The notes: generated by a model from the letters alone, not told the origin. Positions 21,428-33,719 are shown, numbered from the stretch's first letter. The stretch: DNA of 64,000 nucleotides from Saccharina japonica (GCA_008828725.1 MEHQ01001114.1:186001-250000); one strand, 5' to 3'. Made by a program: numbers and translations.

Positions 21428-22952
21428 GGGTGTAGTGTTCCTTGGAGCGCTAGACGTTCGCCATTGAAGACTGTTCGTCGAGAAGGATATGTAGGCTATG
21501 CATACGTGATGATATGCAATGATATGCACTACAGTGTGGCTTATGCACAGGGTCTACTGCAGCATATGTCCCACCCCACTGACATGTACGGTACAGTTCA
21601 CGCAGATCACGACCTGCCCGACGTTGATAGTTCATACGGAACTCACAAAGAACATAGATTGAATAGCGCCGGTGTTGCGGCCGTTTACGTCTCCATCGTG
21701 TATGGGGGGGCAGCGTGTTGTTTTATTTCAGATCGAGCTCCTACCCCTCTTATCGGGTAAGCCATAACGCCATTTTCTGCGGGGGAGCTCCACCCCCAAT
21801 GTTCACAGATGCGTAGATGCTAGGGGGTGCAACAGGTGATTGCGACGCTCGTCCCCAGGGTCCCACTAGATTCCGATGCATAGGGTAGCAGTATACCAGT
21901 AGACAAAACATATGTTCATGGATCATGGTCCCGTCGTTGTAACAAACACTGCCGCCCAGGTGCCGTATTGTCGTTGGCGCCCCCTGGTGCTACCGGGTAC
22001 GTGGACGCAGAATGTCGGCCACACACCTCGACGTCACGAAGCGCCGCCGGCGCCGTCACCGCCGAGCTCTAGAGGCACTATAGAGGGGGCTTGCCGGAGT
22101 GACACCATGAAAACCTGATCGGCGAGGGCGAGACGTTCGCTAGGATGCTCTCCGCATGTTCTGTCTCTGCGCCTTTGACTATATCTCAAATTGTTTCCAC
22201 CGTCCGATGTGTGTTCAGCTTCTTCGCCTGTGTGGGGCGAGGTTGTGACCCTTCTCGACTTTGTTCCTGTGTTCGCTTGCCTGTGCAGCACAGCACAGCA
22301 CAGCAATAAAAACAACATAAATGTTGACACAAACACGCTTGGGTATGTTTCAGCTACGATATCTCCAGGTGGCGGCACAGGTGGCGTTCGTTGGCTCGCC
22401 TACTGTACGAGCAGTGTTACCGTAGTTTTTCCCAAACACGAGACGTCGTCTGGACTTAAGCGCCCTTAGGTGATACCCCCAGAGAGCCCTGATTACACCG
22501 CCTCGGCCCAGAAACCCGCAAGTGCCACGAATCCCCGCGTGTAGGGCGATACATCTGATACAAAACACCGAATAGCGTTGATCCTCTTAGCACAAGAGCA
22601 TTTAGAGCTGGGCTTGGGACATCGGACAGCTTTGTTCTCGCCCGGGTTCCCATGGTCTTCCAAGCGGGATTGGCACGGGATGTCTTGCTAGATCGGAATA
22701 CCACATGCACAGTCCACCGTCGGCTACCGCGTACCGCGAGACGTGGTGCATCGCGCTTGCGACGAGTCCCGACCATCCACGGCTGCATTGTTGTTTGCAT
22801 GTTTTCCTTTCTTGGTTTGCTGCCTGTTCTGATGCTCGCCACACTTCTAGCACTTGCGGGCACAGAGCGAGAGATCCCGCCCCCCCCCCCGCCCCCACTG
22901 CGAAACAAAATAGTGAATTCGACGTTGTCATCCTCATGCAAGAAAGCCCACC

Positions 22953-23140
22953 TCGCAAGCGGTTCTTAGTAGGATGAAGCTCACCCTTTATGGGACTCGC
23001 TGAATACTTCCACGGCGCTTCGTGCTTGGTGCTAGCGGTGTCTGCCTGTAGTCGGGGTGGCAACCCGGCGTGCTCCGTCCCGACATTGTCGGGGTGAGAG
23101 AGTCGACTACGGTCATGCATAGGTATGAGTGAACCCCCGC
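22953..23140 (+). repeat. C-tailed short interspersed repeat (family F), diverged
   Basis: It matches the full-length F copies near 27.5 and 40.7 kb in the same internal order: GCAAGCGGTTCTTAG, CGGCGCTTCGTGCTTGGTG, GTGCTCCGTCCCGACATTG, GACTACGGTCATGCAT and TATGAGTGAACCCCCGCCC. The 3' end is a C-rich tract. Confidence 0.55.
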
Positions 23141-24380
23141 CCGCGCGCCCAGCCCACTTGCCCTCAATTTGACTCCAGGCGTCGGTTGAAGCAATCCCCA
23201 CGAGGGACTAGAGTCTTTCCAGTGCTACCTGCTGATGGCAAGCGTTGTCCGCGCGGTATTCTCAGGAGTGTTCTCCCAAGTTTTCGAGGAATATACGTCA
23301 TGCCTGAAATAAATACCAAAGCTCTCGTAATCAAGAACAATATCCGAGGCTGGATAACCGTCTTAGAAGTTACGAGGAAACGTCTGGACCACCACAACGC
23401 TCATATGTATATCCCCAGTGATACAGCCAAAAACAACAGTAGATACGATCGGCATCAAAGCACTCGACCTAGACGACAAGTTTCACAAAAACCGCGGCTA
23501 ACATACACGACGGCAACCTTAAAGAATGACGGTCGATGTACCTAAACTAAATGTTTTCGAGAGAAGCCTAAGAAAATCTAGGTGCACCATCTCATCCCGG
23601 GTGGGGGTTTCAATTAGTGTTTGCCTTTCGGGGCAATAGTTTTGTCACTGGGACCGGTTGAGCTCCTCACAAGTGAGCAACTACCGGTCAGACGGACGTA
23701 TCACCGTGCAGGAAGTACGTGGAAGGCTTTATTGTGCCGGTGTGAATTAACCACATCTCTATATGAAATGCCATCCTATTTTGCGACTTGTCATCCGTCT
23801 CGGGCTTGTCACCAACCGGACCTCTGAAGCGCCAAACTCCGGAACAGAAAAAACCGTGTCAAAACAAGCGCACGAAAAGCACACCGATCATTTTTGACAT
23901 GAAAGCTACACTTAGGGCTGGGGGGGGGGGTTGTGTTCAGAGTGCTCACGTACGGTATTTGGGAGTTCCACAGAGGAAATATGCGTGTTTCTCTGTGGAA
24001 CAATTGATGGTTTGGGCGATTCCCATCGCCTACTCTATGTTTTCTCCCCCTTTCTCGTGTCTACGACGGTAATATATATACATCACGTGGAGCTTCTACA
24101 TCCTTCCCCGACCCAGAGTACCCCTCCAGGGGTCACTTGAACAGGTTGGCCTACCTCGAGGCTGCAAACACGTTTTTTCGTCTCGCGTTTCGATGCGCAG
24201 TGTCTGCGCTGGCCATACCGGGGGTTTGTAGTTGCGAGCAGGCGTGATTTTTTCCTTTTCCGGGGCTCTCAAAAATGTAAAGTGTGTGTCCGCCATGGCC
24301 TTTATCGGTGGTTCGCCTTCCAGGACTCAACCCACCACAAAAAAAGCGGGTCAAATATTTCAGGCACGCTTCATCAATTA
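23141..24380. other. Stretch without a recognisable gene
   Basis: Frames up to 138 codons occur without a known domain. A G10 run lies near 23920-23930. Words of the A family such as GAGCTCCTCACAAGTGAG (about 23660) suggest decayed MITE pieces. Confidence 0.3.
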
Positions 24381-24822
24381 ACAGCCGATGTTCCTAATTG
24401 AGAATTGCCTTCCCGATGAAAATGAAAATCAAAAACATCGGGTTTTGAATTGTAAGAGATGTACTTCCCTCACAGTCAAAACTTACAATGTGAACTATTG
24501 TCGGTTGTGACGGCCGTCGATGAAAAAAAAAAACGAAATCGGCATCGGCAGTCTCAAGATATCGAAGATCCAAGAAAATCTGGATTTATGGGCGAGGTAC
24601 ATCGCCCATAAATGCCAACCCCCTTGTATCCTCCGTTTTACGAGCCTGCTAAGGTTGATTTCGATTTTTTTTTTCCGTGGATCGATACCTACCATCGAGG
24701 AACATATAGTCTAGGTCAAATTTTGATTGTGAGCGAAACCCAACTCATAAAAAACAACAAATTACTAAAATCGATTTTCATTCTCATCGGAAAGGCCATT
24801 CTCAATCAGGAAAATCGGCTGT
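24381..24822. mobile_element. Inverted-repeat element with TTA target duplication (family J)
   Basis: This 442-bp element has terminal inverted repeats of about 50 bp, beginning ACAGCCGATGTTCCTAATTG and ending CAATCAGGAAAATCGGCTGT. It is flanked by TTA on both sides (24378-24380 and 24823-24825). The centre has the palindrome TTTATGGGCGAGGTACATCG followed by CCCATAAA. A half copy lies at 60411-60636, and the central palindrome recurs at about 62217-62248. No coding capacity. The TTA duplication points to PIF/Harbinger-type mobilisation (inference). Confidence 0.7.
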
Positions 24823-25197
24823 TTATTCTGCTGACCCAAAGGTGTTGCACATTAGAGGAGAACCACCGGTTGTAATGACATTTGTGTCTCGTACATTTGT
24901 TTCAGGACTACGAGTAGCTCTTACCGAAATGTTGGTCGATTTGCGGGAAGAACCCTCTTCTTCGAAGACATGATTCGGGTGCAGCAGATGGTAGTGACCT
25001 CATCGCGCGAGGGGCTCAGAAAATAAGCCGCCATCCTTATAGGGTGGCATTACTTGCATCCGGTTTTTTGTACGTGCGTGAACAAACGTATGCCTGGTAT
25101 ATGGTATGCTGCATGGCCGGCGCATACGGGGCGCACCCAGCGTGCAATGCTACCGCGCCCTCTCCCCTCTCCCCAGAGCGATAATGTGCCCTCCGTA

Positions 25198-25441
25198 GAC
25201 GCATGCTACGACAGAGGTGCTCGACGTTGTTTTTTTTCTGAGCTCCCCCCAAATATTGTTTTGGAGGAAAAGTTTAGTGCTTCCCGATTATACGTACAAT
25301 CCCACGAGCGGAGCCTATTGTAAAAAGTATTGCAGCACAAGAATGATAAGCCGACGGTTTCGAGGGTTAAGAAGCAAGATCGTTCAGAAAACGTTTCAGC
25401 CAAAAAAAGGTATACCTATACCTCTATTATCGGCAGGCGTC
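25198..25441 (-). mobile_element. Family A MITE, inverted
   Basis: It begins GACGCATGCTACGACAGAGG and ends near TACCTCTATTATCGGCAGGC. Landmarks are TTTTGGAGGAAAAG, TTCCCGATTATACG, GCACAAGAATGATAAG and GGGTTAAGAAGC. The C element at 25451 starts 10 bp beyond its end. Confidence 0.6.
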
Positions 25442-25450
25442 CGGTAGTAA

Positions 25451-25658
25451 GGGCCCGTTTTAACAAAGAAGAAAAAATCAATTTGGAAAAAATATACATT
25501 AAAATCCGCTTTTCACTGGTCAACACACGCACCAGCATTAAAGATTAGGATCTTGGGGCATAATATTTGGTGCTGGTGCGTGTGTAGACCAATGAAAAGC
25601 GAATTTGAATCTTATTTTTTCCAAATTGAACTTATTTTATACTCGTTAATATGGGCCC
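25451..25658. mobile_element. Tourist-like MITE (family C copy 2), TAA on both sides
   Basis: This 208-bp element has ends GGGCCCGTTTTAAC and GTTAATATGGGCCC. It has a perfect TAA duplication (25448-25450 and 25659-25661). The inner arms CGCTTTTCACTGGTCA and GACCAATGAAAAGCG are as in copy 1. Confidence 0.78.
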
Positions 25659-25661
25659 TAA

Positions 25662-26744
25662 CCTGTGGTGTTTAGACATGACGAGAGTTCACTCTTCGAC
25701 ACACACTCTCCCTTGTGTGTGTGCGTGTGTATGATAATTACCACGCAAATCGAGAGGGGAACAGCACGCCGAAACCCCAATGTGCCAAGCTTCCTCCGCT
25801 CGACGACACGAGGCTTAGCGAGCGCACTGGCCCCTTTAAGGGGCTGTTGAGGCTCCAGACCCTTTGTTGGGGACAAATTACTTGGAATCAGAGCCATGTA
25901 TTACTCGTAGTATACTTGTTTCAAGGGACACATGCTTCTAGAACCCGCCACCCCCGGTGCTATACCCGAGTTCGGCGCAAGCTGAACACATCATACTACT
26001 GCACCAGTACACTTTACGCCCGTTACAGATATAGCCTCCTGCGCAGGCAAGGGATGCCCAAGTACAACGTTCTACCGCCAGACTACGGCCTTCTAGGTGG
26101 GAAAACCCTGGACTATTTGGCAGAGCAGAGGCAAGGAGGGGGGGGGGGGCTGCGAAGCGACCCGGACGGGGTGTCAAAAAAAAAAATCCTACTACCCCTA
26201 ATAAATCGTGCCGTGGAGCTCAATAGTGGGGTTGTTCGACTGTGACGAAAAGCGGGTGGGAATAGTTGCCGCACATGCTTAAAGCCCGATATTCGGGATA
26301 GGATGGCCGACACACACCGATCGAGCACTACAGCCAGTAGTATGATAACTATGAGTCAACAAGATGGAAAACAAGCCCCAGGCATCACGTAACCAACACA
26401 TATCTTCCGCAGCGGAATGTCCCAAAGTTTATCTACGCTACGTATCAGATGGTGTTGATTGACCCCCGGCGATCCCAAGCGGGTATGCACTCTCAAGTTT
26501 TGAACAAAACGCCAGACTCTCCAAGTTCGGCTGGTTGGTCTATTATGAAAGGTATATATAACCAGCGCCAAATATTGCACATGCACCAAACAGTACTCCA
26601 GCCGTAGGTGTAGGTGCGGTCTAAGACACCTTTGGCCTGTGGTGAGGTCCGCCGAGACAGAACATCTCAGGGCGGCGGACAACATCTCGGCAGCAAGCCG
26701 CCATCATGATGGCGCACAGGGCTGAAGAGACTAGCAGCCACCGC
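25662..26744. other. Stretch without a recognisable gene
   Basis: A possible decayed D element lies near 25829-25890 (CCCTTTAAGG ... GGGGACAAATTACTTGGAAT). Open frames up to 176 codons (about 25715-26245) have no recognised domain. A G10 run lies at about 26140-26150. Confidence 0.3.
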
Positions 26745-26975
26745 CAGCCGGCTTTCGACATGATGACAACAGCTACAACAACAAAAAAAACTCGGCTCTT
26801 CCTTGGTATCCTTGTAGGAAACTACCCAAACTCGGTCCGACCGTTTTGAAACGAATGCCGACGCTAGTCGGCTTTCGACAACATGACAAAAACCACAGAC
26901 AAAAACTCTCCGCTCTTGTTATCCTAGTAGGGACTTACCCAAGCAAGGATCAGCCCTTCTGAAACGACTGCCGGA
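26745..26975. repeat. Imperfect tandem duplication, about 120 bp x2
   Basis: The block GGCTTTCGACATGATGACAA ... CTTACCC... repeats as GGCTTTCGACAACATGACAA with shared CTC(C)GCTCTT and ATCCT(T)GTAGG words. Moderately diverged. Confidence 0.5.
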
Positions 26976-27371
26976 GGAGTACCGTAGCCTTCAACAATCG
27001 GCATACTTTCGCGTGCTCCCAAACAATACACCAGTATAACAAAAACAAAAACAAAAAATATGCATCTACTATATATATACCACGACCCAGGAATAAGGAG
27101 GGAAATTAAAAAAAAAAAACGGTCGTACGCAGCACCGCCCCGTAGTGTCTGTCTCTGCCGGCTGCCTGCACACAGAAAAAAACTAAACGTATCCGATGCT
27201 TCATACAATGTTGAAATCGATCGTCATGTAAATGTCTAAATAGGTCATCTTCTTGCTCTTGGACCTGAGCCACCGGACGCCGTCGAAGCTGCCCAGGAAG
27301 TCAGTTCGACCACTTCTTCGCCGCTGACGGCAGACACGTCATAGCCGCTCGTCTGGACCAACAGAAGCAGT

Positions 27372-27396
27372 GGGGGGGGGGGGGGGGGGGGGGGGG
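27372..27396. repeat. Poly(G) run, 25 bases
   Basis: An uninterrupted G25 on +. It adjoins a family F repeat and corresponds to its poly(C) tail on the minus strand. Confidence 0.85.
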
Positions 27397-27690
27397 TCCA
27401 GCTCAATGTTGTGCACGGCCGTAGTCATATGAACCAATAGAACCCTCGCATCCATACAATGCCGGGACGGAGCGCGTTGGATTATTCACCAAAACCAGGC
27501 AGACCGATTGCTTGCACGCAAGCGAGAAACGCCGATGAGGTATTGGCGAAGTACGCATGGAGGAGTGAGCTAGCAATCCTGCATAAAGAACCGCCTCATG
27601 AGGCAGGACTTGCAATATGGAAGCGACAGCTTCAATGAAGATGAATTTAATTTCTCTGGTGTGGCCACTTCCGGAACAGCAAATGTGGTT
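27397..27690 (-). repeat. C-tailed short interspersed repeat (family F), near full length
   Basis: Read on minus it runs from a GAAGTGGCCACACC region through GGCGGTTCTTTATGCAGG and GCATTGTATGGATGCGAGGG to GGCCGTGCACAACATTGAG and ends in the C25 tract at 27372-27396. It is collinear with the copy at 40511-40830. No open frame of note. Confidence 0.65.
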
Positions 27691-27956
27691 TTTATACTAA
27701 TGTAACTGCCTACGGCGACAGCCTTACCAATATAACACTACGTGATACGAACCATTTCCTCCCTATTGTGGGCGGAAAAAGGTTTCCACCGCCGCACAAA
27801 TATACTACTCGAACCGTTCAGCTTGATGACCGCCAAAAAATAACAAATAAAAAAACGCAGCCCTGGTTTGTCTAGCTCACGCAGCGAGTGGCGTGTTTTA
27901 CAGCGTCGTTGCCAACCGACGCCAACCCAACCTATAAACATGTCATATATTTATAG

Positions 27957-28122
27957 GGGGGGTGGGGGGTACTCATTTGTTGCTTGCTTTAGTCATTTGA
28001 CCATTGACCACGCATCCCTGTCGAGACGGAGGACCGTTCCTACTCCTAATAGAGACACCTCCAACATTTGGGCGCTCATTACGTTGTTTCCATATGGAAG
28101 CAGGGGGGGGGGGGGGGGGGGG
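27957..28122 (-). repeat. C-tailed short interspersed repeat (family G)
   Basis: On minus it reads from ATATGGAAACAACGTAATGA through GGTGTCTCTATTAGGAGTAG and GGGATGCGTGGTCAATGGTC to GCAAGCAACAAATGAGTACC followed by a C-rich tract. A second run of 19 C lies just before its 5' end (28104-28122 on +). It is related to family F in its last 80 bp or so. Confidence 0.65.
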
Positions 28123-28349
28123 AGACGAAGCAGCGGTAGACCAAAGCACAGCGTGCATGTGAAGCGACGACGGGTAGCCGGACTGCAAAAAACAACTTCG
28201 AACACGCCCTGCGTTAGGGGTACATAGCGTTCTTGGCGAAAACACTCTATGACTACTATTAGCGGGACTGCTATGCACCTGAGGAACTAGCCGCCCAACA
28301 TCGTACTCGGATGTATAGTTATACCAAGGTCGGATGTATAGTTATACCA

Positions 28350-28580
28350 AGGTTCCCCTTCGGGATTGTGGTTGACTTCGAAATCTTGAGGGTGTCACGA
28401 GCAGAAAAGGAATAACACAGCAGGCGCGTGTTGTTCCTCGTACCAGCCACTCGTACGCAGCCACCGAGCAAGAACGAAGAACATTTTTTTTTTTTTTAAA
28501 TCTTGAAAGCCAAAGAAGAAAAATTACCCACCGGGCGAGTGACCGTGCGAGTGACCGGGCAAGTGACAGGGAGAGTAACA
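28350..28580 (+). repeat. Dispersed repeat family L
   Basis: It begins GGTTCCCCTTCGGGATTGTG and shares GTTGACTTCGAAATC, CCAGCCACTCGTACG, GAACGAAGAACA and AATCTTGAAAGC with 42366-42600. The inverted copy lies at 38905-39106 and the start of another at 63967-64000. Its type is unknown. Confidence 0.55.
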
Positions 28581-28653
28581 CCGACCAGCCCGAGAAATTG
28601 TATACCTACGTAGTTCTATCATTTTCGTTATTCAAATGTTATTCGTAGTGCAC

Positions 28654-30756
28654 TTAAGTAGACCCCACCATATGGGGTTTTGTTTGTGGGGTTTTGCACC
28701 CGTTCAAGACAAATTTGTCGAGTGGGGTGGGTGGCTTGCATTTCGAAGATAAGTCAGTCAACTCTTGGATGAGCGGGGTGTTTTCGCAAACTACAGTGCT
28801 GTATACACCAGGTAGGGGTCGACCAACCCCCAACGCATCGAACCAAGGTGTCCGGCCGGTCTGTGTAATCCTCCCCTGCCTTGCGCACGACGTCTTGCAA
28901 GGCACTCAAAAGCAGTGAATGGGACACACTACACCCGATACAATCATCTGGAATGCATTCAGGAAGCCGGGGTAAACCTACTAGGGGACAACGCGCGGGC
29001 GTTGGCATGTCACTCCTTATCTGCTCCACCGCTGTATTGTACTCATGCAAGCCGCTACTGCCGTTGGGCTGCGACAAGTCAGAGCAAGCGATGTACCCAT
29101 TCACACGGAAAATGTTTCTAGCCTTTCCCTTGAAACCCATTCAGGTATTTCTTCAAGGCGCTCCACGACACGGTGGTTGCAGTTCAGGGGCAAACAAAAA
29201 CTGTGTCATCAGGAGACCCATCCTCATCCCAATCAACCGATTCAAGCATAGTGGAGCGCCAACCAGCGTCGGCACACCCTTGACCGGTTATGCTCCAGCA
29301 CTGTACGAACCAGCAGCAGCAGCAGCAGCGAGCGTTTCGCCCGACCTGACATGGAGGGTCGACTCGGTTTCGTCTCGTAAATTCATCAACACCAACGCAG
29401 ACCCGTGGGCTCTAAGCACTGCTGTACCTCTATGGCAATCTCTCAGCAGGTCATTGGCGAGCAATAGCCGCCCTCCAGCACTTCACAGCTGCTCTCGTTG
29501 GCCACCCACTTACCGCTGTATATCATATCACAGCCTAGGATACAAGGCAAAACGAACAGCACGCCATCCACAGCAGCAGCAACCCCGACCACAAATAATT
29601 TTCCCGGGATGTTATGACCTGCGCCTGTCCAAAAAATCGCAAAAAGGTTGCCTCCAACAAATATCACCTCTCCTGGCGGTCTTGGGCGGTCACCCCTTCC
29701 CCCTCCTTGCGTAGCCTGGCCACTTTGTGCTGTGTGTGCTGTGTGTGCTGTGTGGTGCTGAGGTACACCTGCCGATCTAGGCGGACCGGACGCTGCTGCC
29801 ATCCTCGCCCGCTCTTTGTCTACCGCCGCTAAAGCGTTCGTCTGTTCCGTGGCAGGCAGCAGAAGGTGGTAGCGGTAAGGGGGGGTACGGGGCAGGGAAT
29901 AGGCGGTCGCTTCATGTTAGGCTACATGAATATCGTGTATACGGTTTGACGGCGCGAGTGCTATTAATAACAGTCCAACAAACAGATAACATTTTGTTTG
30001 TGCTAAGGCTACACATAGCGGATGGTTTGGCGGCGCGAGTGTTCAACAAAACAGATGGAAGGCTCACTCGTGCTGTCAGGTAGGTAAGAAATGGCTTCGC
30101 TATATATATCTACCAGGTATTTATCACATGGTCGCCCCAAAAAACGCCTTCAGCCAATGGACGACCTGGGAACCAGCTCAAAAGCATCGTGGGTCGCGTC
30201 AACAGCAGCACAGCTTTCAAAATTCAGTGTACATACTGTAGGAGAGCAATGCCACCCTATAAGGGTGGTGGCATATTTACCGAGCTCCTCACATGGGGAG
30301 CTTCCTATCCCACCCCAAACATGCCTTCCAGGCACGACCCGGCCAAGGTTTCTATGCGCTATTGCGGGGGAGCCTAGTAAATAGTAAATACTAGTCAACA
30401 GGATCGACGGCGCACACAAAAACCTTTAAACGTATATACCTATTTTTACCGACAATATTTGGCCCCCTATTTACTATATAGTCCTCTCTAACAGACCGAA
30501 AACATGCATGCTACGTACTGTAAGCGGTAGCAAAAGTATCATGTATATATTACCGGACGTGACCGGTGGTTGCTCACTCAAGAAGTAATACTAGGTATGC
30601 CTATACTAATAGTCAGTCAAAAGTATTGAGCCTAAACGTTCGACCCCTACGGTAGGACGGTTCGGGAAAATATATGTATATATATATATATATTAAAAAA
30701 TTATATATATATATGCCATTCGCGTCTTCACTGAGACCATTTGTTGGCAAAATAGA
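28654..30756. other. Stretch with long open frames but no recognised gene
   Basis: A 277-codon frame on + (28881-29714) and frames of 128 and 119 codons on - (28754-29140, 29443-29802) overlap. None contains a domain I can name. The longest includes a GCA run (polyalanine, about 29313-29330). On minus, 29443-29802 has a hydrophobic stretch and a GTAAGT donor-like site near 29515, so a spliced gene on - is possible but unproven. A TGTGTGC triplication lies near 29730-29755. Confidence 0.25.
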
Positions 30757-30772
30757 AAAAAAAAAAAAAAAG

Positions 30773-30829
<57 letters not shown>

Positions 30830-30830
30830 A
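30757..30830. repeat. Poly(A)-rich run
   Basis: About 75 bases of A with only a few G interruptions, preceded by an (AT)n tract at about 30671-30714. Confidence 0.85.
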
Positions 30831-30847
30831 GTAGAAATTGAGTTGTG

Positions 30848-30990
30848 GAAAAATCGATACGAATCGAACTTTTTTGTCAAACTCGATACGAATCGAATTT
30901 TAGTTGGCAAAATCGATACAAATCGAACTTTAGTTGGCAAAATCGACACAAATCGAAGTTTAGGTGGCAAAATCGATGAAACAAATCGAA
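30848..30990. repeat. Minisatellite, unit about 31 bp, about four copies
   Basis: The unit contains GGCAAAATCGATACAAATCG and AACTTTAGTT with small changes between copies. It follows the poly(A) run directly. Confidence 0.75.
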
Positions 30991-31069
30991 AGAGAAGCGG
31001 AAACGCTCAAGAAGACCAGCCCTATGCGCGAAAACCACCAAGGCATTTAGATTACCGGGGGGCGGGGGG

Positions 31070-31070
<1 letters not shown>

Positions 31071-31125
<55 letters not shown>
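31071..31125. repeat. (AG)n microsatellite
   Basis: About 25 AG units with one early T. It gives a long (SL)n open frame on minus that is not a gene. Confidence 0.9.
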
Positions 31126-31128
<3 letters not shown>

Positions 31129-31717
31129 CACATGTGCCCACGGCTTGCTCAGAAGGTTCCCGAGCGGAAACAATAGCATGCGAGTTGATTTAAGCTGGGA
31201 AGTACTTGAAAGCGATCGGTTGGGGGCGCATTTCCTCCCCAAACGAACCGCCGTTGACAGGATTGTGCGAGGATGTTGGGACAGCTACTAATACTACTGT
31301 CTCCCTACAGCGACAAAACAGGGAACGGTTTTCGTGCCATCGGTATGCACGTGAGCCGCCCAGATAGGCGTGCTCTTGTCCCTGTTCGGTTGATAGGCGA
31401 CTTCGCTCCTGGGGCAAACCACCTCCGCATTACTTTGTGATCTGGCGGATCGCAAATCGCAACGATTTGAAAGAAGAACAAAAAAATGCTACGTAAGGAC
31501 TGCTGTATTGTGGAGCTCTGCGAGCTGAAAAAACTCTCTCTCGAGAGCGTGGGCGACGCAGTGCAAGGAGAAAAGGTGTCGAAGGAAACGTGAGCTTTCC
31601 GCGATTACAATCCTACTTGCGATCAGTGTATTGCCGTCCTTCGAGCACATCGACCTGGTTTTTTGCCTTTATGCTGTGGCATATTATATCAGCCGGTCGT
31701 CCCGGTTGCCTACTAGT

Positions 31718-31792
31718 AGTGGCTAACCTCGGATACTATTCGCGATACGGTGGCGTATGAGGACCGGAGTTCAACTCCCGGCGGGTTTGCGA
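31718..31792 (+). repeat. tRNA-like sequence, possible SINE head
   Basis: GTGGCTAACCTCGG resembles an A box. 44 bases further, GGAGTTCAACTCCC resembles a B box whose arms could pair as a T stem, followed by a run of 9 A. The anticodon arm does not fold convincingly, so this is a tRNA-derived repeat or tRNA pseudogene rather than a working tRNA. Confidence 0.35.
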
Positions 31793-31910
31793 AAAAAAAA
31801 GCGTGGTCACACGTTGGAAGTGTAAATTTTACGGGGGGTTTGGGCTTGGCGCCTAAAGCCGACCCTCGACCCTGACCCTATAATCCGGACCCTATTCCAG
31901 TGATCAGTGC

Positions 31911-32039
31911 TTGGATGCTGTGCTTGGTAAGCGTCTAGGGTGATAGGGCCGGCTTGGATGTTGTGCTTGGAAATACTCGAGAGTGATTCGGCCGGCTCGG
32001 GATGCTGTGGCTTGGGAAGACTCTAGGTTGATTGGGCCG
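31911..32039. repeat. Tandem repeat, unit about 43 bp, three copies
   Basis: Units start GCTTGGATGCTGTGCTTGG, GCTTGGATGTTGTGCTTGG and GCTCGGGATGCTGTGGCTTG, and each ends in a GATAGGGCCG-like word. Confidence 0.6.
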
Positions 32040-32147
32040 CATATAGCACACCCCTTGGCCAATCAGAGTGCGTAAATAGCTACCCTAGGGAAATATTATC
32101 TATCAACGCGTGACTACTGCTGCGCAAAAAGCTTAACGTGCCTTTTT

Positions 32148-32262
32148 TTAATCGCGAAAAGCGTGAGAGCGCAAGCTAGTAGGAATCGATGAAAAATGAC
32201 GAGCAGTGGGAATCGTTGGACCCTCTGCGCCAGAAAAATGGAGGCATGTTTATACGGGGGCA
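32148..32262 (+). repeat. Diverged SINE body (family S)
   Basis: It shares with the minus-strand reading of 10.9-11.1 kb the words CGCGAAAAGCGTGAGAGCG, GCTAG, AATCGATGAA and GACGAGC, in the same order. Head and tail are not clear. Bases 32263-33072 hold no recognised gene; they are rich in CAGCAGTAC/ACTCGTAG-type words. Confidence 0.45.
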
Positions 32263-33072
32263 GGGGAGACACCTGTGACCTGTGACCGCGGCTTGTCCGG
32301 AAGGCTGGAAAGCAAATCGATGCTGTTAAAAAAACAAATGTGTGCACCTGATTTTCCCAAGTCGATGGTTCTGATTTCTGTTATTATACCAGCAGCAGAA
32401 AACTCGCAAGTACAGCAGTATTGGTACAAATACACCCGGTCCCTCGTACTCATAGCTACATCAGGGCTGGTGGGTACACTACTCGTAGTATACTTGAAAC
32501 CCTATTATACTATGCCCGCACGAGTATATATAGTAATGTATACTGCTTCCGTACCTGCTACTACACCGTGCCTGGTACCAGGTAACCAACACAACGGGGT
32601 GTGCATGGAGCCGTACGCCAGTCACTATAAATACCAGTCGTTCTCTAGCACCTGGCACAGCAGTACTCTACGAGTGCAACAGCAGTGCAACAGCAGAAAA
32701 AATAGAGCTCAAATGTATTATACAGCAGTAGTAGTACTCGTAGACTGCGAAGCAGGCCCACTTGTACTCCTCCTTGCTGCTGCTGTACTCGTATCGTACC
32801 ATACCTATCGATGTCTTTCAAGGCGCTTAGCTCCGCTCGCTCAGGAAGGAAAAACAGAATAAAGCAATGCGGAGTGGACATATGTCCATGATTGTAGGTA
32901 CTAACTGGCGACTTGCAAATGCCAAGAGCCCCGCCGCCGTGCTCCCGAAAAACAACTCCGACACCACCTGCATAAAATATGTATAAACTTAAATACTAGA
33001 GGGCTCCGTCGGTATCTTCCACCTCACAGCACTTCAAGCTGCGTGATGCGTGATACCTCTTGGATATCAATT

Positions 33073-33174
33073 ACGGGGAACCATAGTATATAGGACCTAT
33101 GGAAGATACAAAAACTTATATATTTCCCGATTTTTACTATTAATATCAATATTTGGTCCCTTATGGTAGGAGAG
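33073..33174. mobile_element. Short foldback element, family E
   Basis: Ends ACGGGGAACCATAGTATATA and GGTCCCTTATGGTAGG form an inverted repeat, as in 3343-3443, with an AT-rich interior. Confidence 0.45.
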
Positions 33175-33651
33175 CATGAAATAGGTGTCGTTACGTATCT
33201 CTTTTCAAACCAAAGTACCCAAGTTCAACGCGAAACAACAAAAATAAGGAAAGGGGGAAAGAGGAGAAACCAATGCTGAAAAGCAATCGTTCTGAGGCCG
33301 TTTCCTATGCGGTTCGATTTTTGAGCTTCAGATTATGGTCCGATCGATTTTTCAGCGACCCAATTCGAAAATCGAAACAGTCGTCCTATGCGAGAAAACA
33401 CGGATTTATTGATTTAGTGTACGTGCAGATATTTGAGCAAACGGCGAGACCAACTAACTGCTGTTGTTGTGGTCTGGCGCCGCGAAGAGACGCGCCGAGT
33501 GCGCTGTACTGGGCGTAGGACCCAAGCGTCCGAAGCCACGCTGGCTGCCTCTGGTCTGGCGGCGACTCGCCGAGTTCGCTCGAGTCGACCTGTCTTGGTA
33601 TTTTGTATTTTGACACAACGAAGCATCCGAGCCCAGCACGTTGACTGACTG

Positions 33652-33719
<68 letters not shown>
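33652..33719. repeat. (CTG)n trinucleotide repeat, about 22 units
   Basis: An uninterrupted CTG tract that reads as poly-Ser, poly-Ala or poly-Cys depending on frame. The frames that cross it (76-170 codons) show no domain, so it is treated as non-coding. Confidence 0.85.

Noticed and set aside
20710..21435. 241-codon frame on + ending in a His-rich tract
   Set aside because: Its C-terminal half is the CCACAA microsatellite and its start lies inside a family A MITE; open on both strands because of the repeat.
28881..29714. 277-codon frame on +
   Set aside because: Low-similarity composition, overlapping frames on both strands, no recognised domain. Kept only as an unexplained stretch.
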